A stretch of DNA of 64,000 nt from MGBC131033 sp910585655 (GTDB taxonomy: Bacteria; Bacillota; Clostridia; Lachnospirales; Lachnospiraceae), in assembly GCA_949502025.1 (NCBI GenBank), contig CATBCG010000087.1, positions 1 through 64,000 on the forward strand, read 5' to 3'. Under the pieces are notes generated by a model. The model was not told the DNA's origin. It did no database searches and was given only the letters and a program-made list of their open reading frames with translations. Positions 7,388 through 16,039 of this stretch are shown here, in pieces. The translations under genes and the position numbers were made by a program. Within the stretch, counting starts at the first letter, position 1. Every line of letters begins with the position of its first letter.

Positions 7388-9121
7388 ATGAAATTTTACT
7401 GGAAATATGTAAAACCACATATAAAATATTTTATCATTGGTCCGATTCTGATGATGGCAGAAGTAGTAGGCGAAGTAGTTCTGCCCTATCTGTTTTCCCG
7501 CCTGATTAACAATGGTATTCCAAACGGCAATACCGGTTATATTATCGGCATTGGAGTGGCAATGATTATTTTTACGCTGACGATGATGATAGGCGGTTTA
7601 GGCGGCAATTATTTTAATGCAAAAGCATCTATTTCGTTTGCGGCGGATTTAAGAAAAGATGCGTTTCGTAAGGTACAGGAGTATTCCTTTGCCAATATCG
7701 ACCAGTTTAGTACAGGATCGCTCGTTACCCGTTTGACGAATGATATTACTCAGGTGCAGAACACAATTCGTATGGGTCTGATCATGCTGCTTCGTTCGCC
7801 GGGTATGCTGATAGGCGGTTTGATTATGGCGGTGCGGATGAACGCTTCTTTAGCGGTGATTTTAGCGGTAGTGATTCCGATTTTAGCGGTAGCGCAGTTT
7901 TTTATTCTTCGTACTGGTTTTCCGCGGTTTAGCCGGATGCAGCAAAAGATTGACGCGCTCAATTCCTCCGTACAGGAAAGCTTGACCAATGTACGGGTTA
8001 TCAAATCCTTTGTACGAAGCGACGTAGAGAAAAAGCGCTTTTTTGATGCTAACCGGGACTTAAAGGAAAGCAGTATCCATGCGTTTAAGGTTATGATTAT
8101 GACAATGCCGGTGATGATGTTAATGATGAATATCACGACATTGGCAGTCGTATGGTTCGGTGGGAACCAGATCATCGCAGGGAAAATGCCGGTGGGAGAT
8201 TTGACTGCGTTTACCACTTATATCGTACAGATTTTAATGTCTTTAAATATGCTTTCGATGGTTATTTTAATGGGTTCCCGTGCGGCGGCTTCTGCCAAAC
8301 GTATCAAGGAGGTACTGTTGGCTGAGGTGGATTTGACGGACGATCAGGCAACGCAAAAAGACAAAAAGGTAGAGCAGGGCGAGCTGGAATTTCGCAATGT
8401 TTCCTTTAAATATTATAAAGAGAAGCCGGAGTATGTTCTGGAGAATATCAGCTTCCGGGCAAAACCGGGGCAGATCGTGGGGATTATCGGTTCGACCGGT
8501 TCCGGCAAGACCAGTCTGGTGCAGCTTATTCCAAGACTGTATGATACGTATTCCGGAGACGTCTTGGTGGATGGTGTCAACGTCAAAGATTATTCCCTAC
8601 ATAATCTGCGGAACGGGGTTGGTATGGTACTGCAAAAAAATGTTCTGTTCTCCGGGACGATTGAGGAAAACCTGGAATGGGGCGACGAGGACGCCTCGAT
8701 AGAAGAAGTACAGGCAGCCGCTAAAGCCGCACAGGCACACGATTTTATCCAGGGCTTTACAGAAGGATATCATACGGAGCTGGGGCAGGGAGGCGTCAAT
8801 GTTTCCGGCGGTCAGAAGCAGCGTCTGTGTATTGCCAGAGCATTGTTAAAGAAACCAAAGATTTTGATTTTGGACGACAGTACAAGTGCTGTAGATACAG
8901 CCACAGAGGCTCGAATACGAGAAAGCTTTAAAGGAAGTCTAAAGGATACGACTAAGTTAATTATAGCGCAACGGATTTCTTCTGTAATGGATGCGGATCA
9001 GATTCTGGTATTGGACGAAGGGAAAATCGTCGGGAAAGGAACGCATGACGAGCTGCTTAAAGATTGCGAGGCATACCAGGAAATCTATTACTCCCAGATG
9101 GATAAGGAGGCGACAGCGTAA
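7388..9121 (+). CDS. ABC exporter half-transporter, subunit 1 (permease + ATPase, degenerate site)
   Basis: A 577-residue fusion of a six-helix type IV exporter membrane domain (about residues 1-310) and a nucleotide-binding domain. Motifs: Walker A GSTGSGKTS (about 368-376), signature VSGGQKQR (about 471), Walker B ILILDDS (about 493). The residue after the Walker B aspartate is Asp, not the catalytic Glu, which is the hallmark of the degenerate half of a heterodimer. The ATG at 7388 follows GAGAGGAGAG and begins MKFYWKYVKPH; upstream in-frame codons overlap marR and are not used. It ends in a TAATG junction with subunit 2, so the pair should be made in equal amounts. Probable multidrug or peptide export. 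Confidence 0.92.
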   Translation: MKFYWKYVKPHIKYFIIGPILMMAEVVGEVVLPYLFSRLINNGIPNGNTGYIIGIGVAMIIFTLTMMIGGLGGNYFNAKASISFAADLRKDAFRKVQEYSFANIDQFSTGSLVTRLTNDITQVQNTIRMGLIMLLRSPGMLIGGLIMAVRMNASLAVILAVVIPILAVAQFFILRTGFPRFSRMQQKIDALNSSVQESLTNVRVIKSFVRSDVEKKRFFDANRDLKESSIHAFKVMIMTMPVMMLMMNITTLAVVWFGGNQIIAGKMPVGDLTAFTTYIVQILMSLNMLSMVILMGSRAAASAKRIKEVLLAEVDLTDDQATQKDKKVEQGELEFRNVSFKYYKEKPEYVLENISFRAKPGQIVGIIGSTGSGKTSLVQLIPRLYDTYSGDVLVDGVNVKDYSLHNLRNGVGMVLQKNVLFSGTIEENLEWGDEDASIEEVQAAAKAAQAHDFIQGFTEGYHTELGQGGVNVSGGQKQRLCIARALLKKPKILILDDSTSAVDTATEARIRESFKGSLKDTTKLIIAQRISSVMDADQILVLDEGKIVGKGTHDELLKDCEAYQEIYYSQMDKEATA

Positions 9122-11031
9122 TGGCAGAGATGCAAAAGCAAGAAGGAAAAAAGCTGACAAGAGCAGAAAAAATAGCAAAAAAATATCAAAATATGCAGCC
9201 TCAGATGCTGCCGGGCGGCGGTAGGAGAGGACCGGGTGGACCAGGCGGAAGAGGACCAAGAGGAGGAATGGGCGGTAAGCCAAAGGATGCAAAAAAATCC
9301 CTGGGAAGGCTGCTGTCCTATATTACAGAGGATATCGGTAAGATTGCGATCGTTTTTATCTTTGTTGTGATAAACGCGGTAGCATCGCTCGCCGGCTCCT
9401 ATATGCTGCGCCCAATCATTGATACTTATATTGCGCCGGTTGACGGCAGCAGAGGCAGTGTCGGTGGACTGGCGGCAGCATTAGCCGTGATGGCGGCTAT
9501 TTATGTGGTAGCGGTTGCAGCATCTTACCTCCAGTCCCGGATTATGGTAGGAGTGTCCCAAAAAGCAATCCAAAAGATTCGTGACGAGCTGTATGAGAAG
9601 GTACAAAAGCTTCCGGTTCGTTTTTATGATACGAACAGTCACGGCGAGCTGATGAGCCGTTTTACCAACGACGTGGATGCGGTCGGTGAAATGTTAAACA
9701 GTACCTTAGTACAGCTTTTTTCCGGAGCGATTAATATTATAGGTACGTTGGCGCTGATGGTATATACCAATATTTACCTGACAGTGATTGTCGTAGTGAT
9801 GGCGCCTTTGTTAATCGGGGTTGGCGGAGCGATTGCCAAACGGAGCCGGAAGTTTTTCCGTGAGCAGCAGCAGGCGCTTGGTGCCGTCAACGGTTATATC
9901 GAGGAAACCGTAACCGGGCAAAAGGTAGTAAAAGTGTTCTGTCATGAAGATCAGGCAGTAGACGAGTTTGAATATTTAAACAACGATTTAAAGCAAAAGC
10001 AGTTAATGGCACAGTTTTTCGGTGGAATGATGGGACCTGTAATGGGAAATATGGGGCAGGTGTCCTATGCGGTTATCGCTACAGTCGGCGGTGTACTTTG
10101 CGCCCTGGGACGGTTTAGTATCGGTGGTTTGACCGTATTCGCCAATTTCTCCAGACAGTTTTCCAGACCGATCAATGAGATTTCTATGCAGATGAACACG
10201 ATTTTCTCGGCTCTCGCCGGTGCAGAGCGTGTATTTGCCATTATGGATGAGGCGCCTGAGGCAGCAGACCCGGCAGGAGCAGTTACGATGAAAGATGCCA
10301 AAGGTAAAGTAGAGTTAGAGCATGTAACCTTTGGATATAATCCGGATAAGGTGATTTTAAAGGATATTTCCCTCTATGCAAAGCCAGGTCAGAAGATTGC
10401 CTTTGTCGGCTCAACCGGTGCGGGAAAAACGACGATTACAAATCTGTTAAACCGTTTCTACGATATCCAGGAAGGGGAAATCCGTATTGACGGCAGAAAT
10501 ATCCAGGATTATACAAAAGACAGCCTACGTAGTAACATTGCTATGGTATTGCAGGATACGCATTTGTTTACCGGTACGGTAATGGAAAATATCCGTTACG
10601 GCAGGCTGGACGCTACGGACGAAGAGGTTATCGAAGCTGCTAAAACAGCCAGCGCCCATTCTTTTATCATGCGTTTGTCTGACGGTTACAATACAATGCT
10701 GACAGGTGACGGAGCCAATCTCTCCCAAGGGCAGCGGCAGCTTTTAAACATTGCCAGAGCGGCGATTTCCAAAGCTCCGATTCTGGTACTTGATGAGGCG
10801 ACCAGTTCGGTCGATACAAGAACAGAACGACATATTGAGCATGGAATGGAACGGCTGATGAAGAATCGGACGACGTTCGTGATTGCCCACCGTCTTTCTA
10901 CCGTCCGCAACGCCAACGCGATTATGGTACTAGAGCATGGAGAAATCATTGAACGAGGTACTCATGAAGAACTGCTAGAACAGCAGGGACGGTATTATGC
11001 GCTCTATACCGGAGCAATAGAACTAGATTAA
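9121..11031 (+). CDS. ABC exporter half-transporter, subunit 2 (permease + ATPase, catalytic site)
   Basis: A 636-residue partner of the preceding subunit. After a basic N-terminal helix comes a Gly/Pro/Arg-rich stretch (about residues 33-57), then the membrane domain (about 70-360) and the ATPase: Walker A GSTGAGKTT (about 430-438), signature LSQGQRQ (about 534), Walker B ILVLDEA with the catalytic Glu (about 555-561), and the H-loop IAHRLS. The signature departs from LSGGQ, matching the degenerate site it would form with subunit 1. The ATG overlaps the stop of subunit 1 by one base. The disordered RGG-like stretch is typical of Clostridial exporters of this type. Confidence 0.92.
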   Translation: MAEMQKQEGKKLTRAEKIAKKYQNMQPQMLPGGGRRGPGGPGGRGPRGGMGGKPKDAKKSLGRLLSYITEDIGKIAIVFIFVVINAVASLAGSYMLRPIIDTYIAPVDGSRGSVGGLAAALAVMAAIYVVAVAASYLQSRIMVGVSQKAIQKIRDELYEKVQKLPVRFYDTNSHGELMSRFTNDVDAVGEMLNSTLVQLFSGAINIIGTLALMVYTNIYLTVIVVVMAPLLIGVGGAIAKRSRKFFREQQQALGAVNGYIEETVTGQKVVKVFCHEDQAVDEFEYLNNDLKQKQLMAQFFGGMMGPVMGNMGQVSYAVIATVGGVLCALGRFSIGGLTVFANFSRQFSRPINEISMQMNTIFSALAGAERVFAIMDEAPEAADPAGAVTMKDAKGKVELEHVTFGYNPDKVILKDISLYAKPGQKIAFVGSTGAGKTTITNLLNRFYDIQEGEIRIDGRNIQDYTKDSLRSNIAMVLQDTHLFTGTVMENIRYGRLDATDEEVIEAAKTASAHSFIMRLSDGYNTMLTGDGANLSQGQRQLLNIARAAISKAPILVLDEATSSVDTRTERHIEHGMERLMKNRTTFVIAHRLSTVRNANAIMVLEHGEIIERGTHEELLEQQGRYYALYTGAIELD

Positions 11032-11048
11032 AAACAGGGGGTCAGAAA

Positions 11049-12041
11049 ATGAACTATATCACATTGGGGAATTCGGATTTGCAGGTATCGCGGATTTGTA
11101 TGGGCTGTATGGGCTTTGGTGATGCCGGAAGCGGACAGCATTCGTGGACGATAAACGAGGAGGCTTCTAAAGAGATCATCCGACGCGGCTTAGAACTTGG
11201 GGTCAATTTTTTCGATACGGCGATTGCTTACCAGGGCGGCACGAGCGAGCAATACTTAGGATGGGCGCTGCGGGAGCTTGCAAGACGGGAGGAGGTTGTA
11301 GTAGCGACAAAGTTTTTGCCAAGGACAGCAGAAGAGAGAGAAGCAGGCATAAGCGGACAGCGGCATATAGAACAGATGCTAAACAAGAGCTTAGAAAATC
11401 TGGGCTTGGATTATGTGGATTTATATATTTATCATATGTGGGATTACCAGACGCCGCTTTATGAAATCATGGAAGGGCTAAATCGTATGGTTCAGGCTGG
11501 AAAAGTACGTTATATCGGGATTTCCAACTGTTATGCGTATCAGCTTGCAAAAGCAAACGCCCTTGCCGAGCGGGAGGGGTTTGCCAAATTTATTTCTGTC
11601 CAGGGACATTATAACCTGATTTTCCGGGAGGAAGAGCGGGAGATGACAAGACTGTGCAAAGAGGACCATATTGCACTGACGCCATACAGCGCTCTGGCGG
11701 GAGGGCGGCTTTCTAAGCGTCCGGGAGAAACTTCCAAACGTCTTGTAGAGGATCGCTATGCAAAGACGAAGTACGATGCAGCGGCAGAAGAGGACGGCAA
11801 AATCATTTCCCGTGTCGCAGAGCTGGCAGATCGGCATCAGGTTAGTATGACCGAGATTTCTTTGGCTTGGCTTTTGGGGAAAGTGGCGTCTCCGGTAGTA
11901 GGAGCAACCAAGCTTTCCCATATAGAAGGAGCAGCCAGAGCGGTGGAGCTAGAGCTTTCCGAAGAAGAAACCCGTTATTTAGAGGAACCGTATGTACCAC
12001 ATAAACTGGTAGGCGTGATGGCAGAGCATTCCTCTCCTTAA
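11049..12041 (+). CDS. Aldo/keto reductase
   Basis: A 330-residue TIM-barrel NADPH-dependent oxidoreductase. The catalytic tetrad is visible: Asp56 and Tyr61 (FFDTAIAY), Lys88 (VVVATKF) and a His in LYIYHMWD (about 129). A cofactor-binding SPVVGATKLSHIEGA segment occurs near the C terminus. It begins 17 bases after the exporter genes with its own GGGGGTCAG ribosome site, so it is probably the last gene of the MarR-controlled operon, where it could detoxify carbonyl compounds. Its stop codon overlaps the stop of the convergent PHP gene. Closest general group: YajO/Tas-like AKRs; the substrate is not deducible. Confidence 0.9.
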   Translation: MNYITLGNSDLQVSRICMGCMGFGDAGSGQHSWTINEEASKEIIRRGLELGVNFFDTAIAYQGGTSEQYLGWALRELARREEVVVATKFLPRTAEEREAGISGQRHIEQMLNKSLENLGLDYVDLYIYHMWDYQTPLYEIMEGLNRMVQAGKVRYIGISNCYAYQLAKANALAEREGFAKFISVQGHYNLIFREEEREMTRLCKEDHIALTPYSALAGGRLSKRPGETSKRLVEDRYAKTKYDAAAEEDGKIISRVAELADRHQVSMTEISLAWLLGKVASPVVGATKLSHIEGAARAVELELSEEETRYLEEPYVPHKLVGVMAEHSSP

Positions 12042-12814
12042 AAGGAAGTTACTACCGTCAGACCAAGGGCAGCCGCTTCTTTGTGCGCCAATTCCATAGC
12101 CCAGTCCCAGACCTGCTCTGGGGCGTGGCAGTCGGAGTTGATAATCGTACGAATGTTTGCTTCGGCTGCCTTTTTCCAGAAGCGGCGGTGTGGATAGGCA
12201 TAGCGGGCGCCGTCGCAAAAGAGCTGCCGTCCCCTGCGGTAGCCGTTGGCATTGTACTCCAAAATAAAATCCAGCTCTTTTGCAGCAGAGAGAATGATAT
12301 CGCATGCCTCTTCGCAGTTTTCATCCCAGGCAAAGTCGTTGAAAAACATCAGATCGGGATGAGCCGCAAAAGCAAAAAAACCGCTGCGCATTCCCTTTTC
12401 CAAAGCGGACGCATAGAGAAGATAATCCTTGGTGGAAGTGGCGGCGTAGATATTGAGCAGTTTGCGGTCGGAGGATTCTAAAAAATGCTCGCCCAGCACC
12501 AAATAGTCGATAGAATATTCCTTTAAAAGCCTGGGATACCAGTCTTCCTGAAAGGAAAGATATTCGATTTCCAGTCCCAGCCGAATCGGCATCGTACTTT
12601 GATATTGCTTTTTTAGCTGTGTAACCTCGTTGACATAAGCAGGAAGTTCCTCTGCCAACATCCGCAGACCAAAGTCATGGTTAGGGAAGGGACCGTGGTC
12701 GGAAATTCCGAAACAGGACAAGCCTGACTCTGCTGCCGAGGCGGCATAATCTACCGCTGTTCCCAGGGCATGACGGCAATAACTGGTATGGGTATGAAAG
12801 TTTGTTTTTTTCAT
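12038..12814 (-). CDS. PHP-domain phosphatase, histidinol-phosphatase-like
   Basis: A 258-residue metal-dependent phosphoesterase of the PHP family. The metal-binding motifs are visible: N-terminal HTH (residues 7-9, NFHTHTSYCRHA), SDHG (about 38-41), a glutamate in LGLEIEYLS, LGEHFL, AAHPDL and the C-terminal INSDCHAPE. Length and motif order fit the HisK-type histidinol-phosphatases (histidine synthesis step from histidinol phosphate), but no his genes are nearby and many relatives act on other phosphate esters. The ribosome site is AAAAAGGAG. It converges with the aldo/keto reductase gene, overlapping by four bases. Confidence 0.82.
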   Translation of the reverse strand: MKKTNFHTHTSYCRHALGTAVDYAASAAESGLSCFGISDHGPFPNHDFGLRMLAEELPAYVNEVTQLKKQYQSTMPIRLGLEIEYLSFQEDWYPRLLKEYSIDYLVLGEHFLESSDRKLLNIYAATSTKDYLLYASALEKGMRSGFFAFAAHPDLMFFNDFAWDENCEEACDIILSAAKELDFILEYNANGYRRGRQLFCDGARYAYPHRRFWKKAAEANIRTIINSDCHAPEQVWDWAMELAHKEAAALGLTVVTSF

Positions 12815-12841
12815 AAGAAAAGCTCCTTTTTGCCTGTAAAC

Positions 12842-13213
12842 TTAAAAGCTGACAGGCTGGTAATCTGCTAATACCGGCTGAAACAGATCGTCATAAAAAT
12901 CATAGAAAATCCGTACGCATTCCTCTTCCGTACACATTTTATAAAGAAGATGGATGCCGTCTGCCTCTTCCATACCCAGTTCTACTTCCACGTAGTTGCC
13001 TTCGTTCTTGTTTTTGTCAAGACAGGCTTGGATAAAGCGGATCCCGTTTTGCGATTTGGGAGGGGTTAAGGTGACGAACTGTTCCGGATCGTCAAAAAGT
13101 TCTTCCAAATAGTCTCCAATAGTCTCCTCATTTACTTCCGTGGTTTTTCCGTCTTGATTTTCCAAAAGATAATAGTCCCGTTCCGGGGTGGTTTGAAATA
13201 CATGATTTGCCAT
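12842..13213 (-). CDS. Conserved hypothetical protein
   Basis: A 123-residue acidic cytoplasmic protein that I do not recognise as a named family. The frame stays open far upstream, but the ATG at 13213 (MANHVFQTTPERDYY) is preceded by AAAAAGGAGG at the right distance, and everything upstream overlaps a glycosyltransferase on the other strand. No membrane segment or signal peptide. The sequence is rich in Glu/Asp and aromatic residues (YYLLE, YLEELFDDPEQF, IFYDFYDDLF) and looks like a compact alpha/beta domain. It lies 28 bases upstream of the PHP gene on the same strand and may be co-transcribed with it. Confidence 0.72.
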   Translation of the reverse strand: MANHVFQTTPERDYYLLENQDGKTTEVNEETIGDYLEELFDDPEQFVTLTPPKSQNGIRFIQACLDKNKNEGNYVEVELGMEEADGIHLLYKMCTEEECVRIFYDFYDDLFQPVLADYQPVSF

Positions 13214-13369
13214 GAAATGACCTCCTTTTTTTCTCAAGTTTATCATAAAATTGTCCTGTTTGCCAGCAGAAACGACAAATAATTTCAGGGTGCTTGCATA
13301 ACAGGTCTTTTTCGGGTAAAATAAGGAAAGCGAATAAAAAAGAGATTCAGAAGCAGGGAGGCAGAGGAA

Positions 13370-14281
13370 ATGGAGTTTGATGTTATAATTCCGACCTACA
13401 AGCCGGACGAACAATTTGAAGTGCTGATAGAGCGATTGGCAAAGCAGAGCTTTCAGCCGGGGAAAATCTGGATTGTCAATACAGAGGAACGCTACTGGCG
13501 GTCTTTGCCGTCCGTCCAGGGATCGGCTCCTATTAAGGTGCTGCATATCGGGAAAAGAGAGTTTGACCATGGAGGCACGAGAAAAAGGATGGCAGAGCGA
13601 TCGGAGGCGGAGTTTTTTGTTTGTATGACACAGGATGCTCTTCCGGCAGATCGGTACTTGTTTGAACGGTTGTTGGCTGCTTTTGAAGATGAAACGGTAG
13701 GCGCCGCCTATGCCAGACAGTTGGCAGGGGAAGAGGCAGGAATCATCGAGCGGTATACGAGGCAATTTAATTATCCGGAGGAAAGTCGGGTAAAGAGAAA
13801 GCAGGATGAGAAGGAGCTGGGGATTAAGACCTGGTTTTGTTCGGATGTCTGCGCGGCTTATCGCAAAAGCGCTTATGTAGAGGCAGGAGGTTTTGTGCCG
13901 CATACCATTTTTAACGAGGACATGCTGATGGCAGAAAAGCTGATTCGTTTGGGCTATGGCGTGGCTTATCAGGCGGAAGCGAAAGTCTGGCATGCTCACC
14001 GCTATACCTGCAGGCAGCAATTTCAGCGGAATTTTGACCTGGGTGTGTCGCATCGGCAGTACCGGGAAGTGTTCGGACGGGTATCCTCGGAGTCGGAGGG
14101 AATCAAAATGGTAAAGAAAACGGCTTCCTATCTGTTACAGAGTAAAAAGGGCTATCTGATTCCCGAGCTGGTATTACAAAGCGCTGCGAAGCTGTTGGGA
14201 TATCAGGCGGGGAAGCGTTATGACAAGCTACCGCTGTGGCTTGTAAAAAAATGTTCGGCATCACCGGGATATTTTGGATAA
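13370..14281 (+). CDS. Glycosyltransferase family 2 (rhamnosyltransferase-like)
   Basis: A 303-residue GT-A fold protein. It begins with the typical MEFDVIIPTYKPDEQFE nucleotide-sugar binding strand. The REFDHGGTR stretch (about residue 63) and CMTQDALP (about 87, the DXD-equivalent) are characteristic of bacterial rhamnosyltransferase-like GT2 enzymes, as are NEDMLMAEKLIRLGY and VWHAHRYT further on. It lacks membrane helices and should act at the inner face of the membrane on a lipid-linked or cell-wall glycan. CAGGGAGG precedes the ATG. It overlaps slightly with, or nearly touches, a second GT2 gene, so both probably build one surface polysaccharide. Confidence 0.88.
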   Translation: MEFDVIIPTYKPDEQFEVLIERLAKQSFQPGKIWIVNTEERYWRSLPSVQGSAPIKVLHIGKREFDHGGTRKRMAERSEAEFFVCMTQDALPADRYLFERLLAAFEDETVGAAYARQLAGEEAGIIERYTRQFNYPEESRVKRKQDEKELGIKTWFCSDVCAAYRKSAYVEAGGFVPHTIFNEDMLMAEKLIRLGYGVAYQAEAKVWHAHRYTCRQQFQRNFDLGVSHRQYREVFGRVSSESEGIKMVKKTASYLLQSKKGYLIPELVLQSAAKLLGYQAGKRYDKLPLWLVKKCSASPGYFG

Positions 14282-14309
14282 GGACCTGGGAAGAGGAAGG
14301 GAAACGAAA

Positions 14310-15278
14310 ATGATTGCGATTATTATGGCAACCTATAACGGGGAAGAGTATTTAAGAGAGCAGTTGGATTCTCTCTTCCAAAATACCTGTCAGGACTGGA
14401 AGCTGTATTTGTTTGATGACGGTTCGACGGATGGAACAATCGAGATAGCAAAGACTTACCAAAAGGCATATCCAGGACGGATCATGATCCGCAGTAATCC
14501 GAAAAACCTAAAAAGCGCCCGTAACTTTTTTGCCGGATTTCGTCAGGTATGGAAGGAGGCGCCGGCAGAATATTATATGTTCTGTGACCAGGATGATTGC
14601 TGGGATCCGGATAAAATTGAGTGTTCTTTAAAGAAGCTGCGGCAGATGGAAAAAAGAGAGGGGAAGAATACGCCGTTATTAGTCTATACGGATTCCCGCC
14701 TTACGGACGAGGACGGCAGAGTGACGGCTCCTTCCTTTCAGAAAGCCTCTCGTTACCGGAGGATTTTGGAACAGACTTCAAGAGGAAAAAAGAGGCTGCA
14801 AAGGCTGGCACATCTGTTGATCGAGAATACGATGCCGGGCTGTACACAGATGCTTAATCAGGCATTGGCAAATCAGGTATTTGAGAACGAGGGCTTTCCT
14901 GATAGGTTAAAGATGCACGATTGGTGGCTGGGGCTTGTAGCAGCCGCCTTTGGGGAAATCGGCTATTTAGATCAGGCGACGATGAGCTATCGCCAGCACA
15001 GGGGAAATGTAGTAGGAGGAAGCGGCTTTGCTTCTTATCTTAAAGCACGTTTGTGTGCAATCGGCACGCTGCGCCATACAATCCGCGAGGATATACGGCA
15101 GGGAAAGAGCTTTTATCAGTGGTACGGAAAAAAATTAGAAGCGGAGGAGAGGGAGCTGCTAGAAGCTTTTTGCGCGCTTGAAACAGCCGGTTTTTTCCGG
15201 AGACGGGCGTTACTGTGCCACTACCATTTTTGGAAAAGCGGTCTGGTGCGGAACGTAGCGTTATTTTGGTTGATATAG
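14310..15278 (+). CDS. Glycosyltransferase family 2
   Basis: A 322-residue GT-A glycosyltransferase. MIAIIMATYNGEEYLREQLD opens the domain; LFDDGSTDGT (about residues 38-47) binds the nucleotide and CDQDDCWDPDK (about 95) is the DXD metal site. The C-terminal third holds HDWWLGLVAAAFG and YRQHRGNVVGG, seen in WbbL/rhamnosyl or alpha-L-glycosyl GT2 enzymes. An in-frame ATG at 14274 exists, but ATG 14310 has GAGGAAGGG upstream and gives the standard N terminus. It follows another GT2 gene. No terminator with a T-run follows; a new promoter for ilvN begins 33 bases downstream. Confidence 0.88.
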   Translation: MIAIIMATYNGEEYLREQLDSLFQNTCQDWKLYLFDDGSTDGTIEIAKTYQKAYPGRIMIRSNPKNLKSARNFFAGFRQVWKEAPAEYYMFCDQDDCWDPDKIECSLKKLRQMEKREGKNTPLLVYTDSRLTDEDGRVTAPSFQKASRYRRILEQTSRGKKRLQRLAHLLIENTMPGCTQMLNQALANQVFENEGFPDRLKMHDWWLGLVAAAFGEIGYLDQATMSYRQHRGNVVGGSGFASYLKARLCAIGTLRHTIREDIRQGKSFYQWYGKKLEAEERELLEAFCALETAGFFRRRALLCHYHFWKSGLVRNVALFWLI

Positions 15279-15310
15279 GGGTTGTTTTCCTGGAAAAACA
15301 AAGATATGGC

Positions 15311-15339
15311 TTGACATTAGTACGGTGAATTGCTAAAAT
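15311..15339 (+). promoter_or_regulatory. Promoter of the ilvN-ilvC operon
   Basis: A perfect -35 TTGACA (15311-15316) and TAAAAT (15334-15339) are separated by 17 bases. The leader holds a 9-bp stem (15364-15372 with 15376-15384, one mismatch) without a T-run. I see no T-box or leader peptide with a run of Ile/Val/Leu codons. Confidence 0.75.
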
Positions 15340-15419
15340 GAAGGGCATATGAGCGAGAGGAAGCTGTTTCGGATACCGAAGCAGTGATAGATATTAGGAT
15401 GAGGGAAGTGGTGAAGCTT

Positions 15420-15926
15420 ATGAAAAAGCTGGTATTATCACTTTATGTGGATAATACGTTCGGCGTATTGAGCCGGATATCAGGGCTGTTTAGTCGAAGG
15501 GGCTACAACATTGACAGCCTGACAGTGGCGACGACGGAGGATCCTGCTTATTCCAGGATGACGGTCGTGGCGAACGGAGATCGGCAGATTTTGGATCAGA
15601 TTACGAAGCAGCTTGCCAAGTTAGAGGATGTACGGGAGATTCGGGTCTTGACAAGCGATGATTCCGTATGCAGGGAGCTGGTTTTGATCAAAGTAGAGGC
15701 GGGAGAGAAGGAGCGGCAGGCGATTATCGCGACTTCTGATATTTTCCGCGCAAGGATTGTAGATATTGCAAAGGATTCCCTGATGATTGAATTGACGGGG
15801 AACCAGGCGAAGATTGACGCTTTTATCCATTTATTAGAGGGTGTTAAAATCCGCGAAATGGTACGAACCGGTATTACGGGACTGCCGCGCGGCGCCTGTG
15901 ATATGGGCGAGTTGATTGAGGATTAG
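15420..15926 (+). CDS. ilvN: Acetolactate synthase small (regulatory) subunit
   Basis: A 168-residue regulatory subunit of acetohydroxyacid synthase, which makes acetolactate for valine, leucine and isoleucine synthesis. The N-terminal ACT domain (about residues 3-75: LSLYVDNTFGVLSRISGLFSRRGYNIDSLTVATTEDP with SRMTVV) binds the feedback inhibitor valine. The C-terminal domain (80-165) contains RELVLIKV and the conserved end of the family. ATG 15420 is preferred because homologs begin MKKLVLSLYV and an AGGGAAGTGG lies upstream; in-frame ATGs at 15384 and 15399 are less well placed. The catalytic large subunit gene is not adjacent. ilvC follows after 113 bases, in keeping with a branched-chain operon. 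Confidence 0.92.
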   Translation: MKKLVLSLYVDNTFGVLSRISGLFSRRGYNIDSLTVATTEDPAYSRMTVVANGDRQILDQITKQLAKLEDVREIRVLTSDDSVCRELVLIKVEAGEKERQAIIATSDIFRARIVDIAKDSLMIELTGNQAKIDAFIHLLEGVKIREMVRTGITGLPRGACDMGELIED

Positions 15927-16039
15927 ATAGCAGGCTTTTTTTGGGAACTGCCAGATAGGAGGCGGCTGTGCCGCCGGTTTTCAAAGAGAGCTTCCACTAT
16001 AGAAGTTTTTATTTTTTAAGAAGCGGGAGGATAAACATT

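Noticed and set aside
12038..12814. Firm naming of the PHP protein as the histidine-pathway enzyme
   Set aside because: Motifs fit histidinol-phosphatase, but no other his genes are near and the family has varied substrates, so no gene symbol is given.
13214..14053. N-terminal extension of the small hypothetical gene at 12842-13213
   Set aside because: It overlaps a well-supported glycosyltransferase on the other strand, and a strong AAAAAGGAGG marks the ATG at 13213.
15279..15420. Possible T-box or leader-peptide attenuator before ilvN
   Set aside because: No T-box motif, no run of branched-chain codons and no terminator were found; only a promoter and one T-less hairpin.
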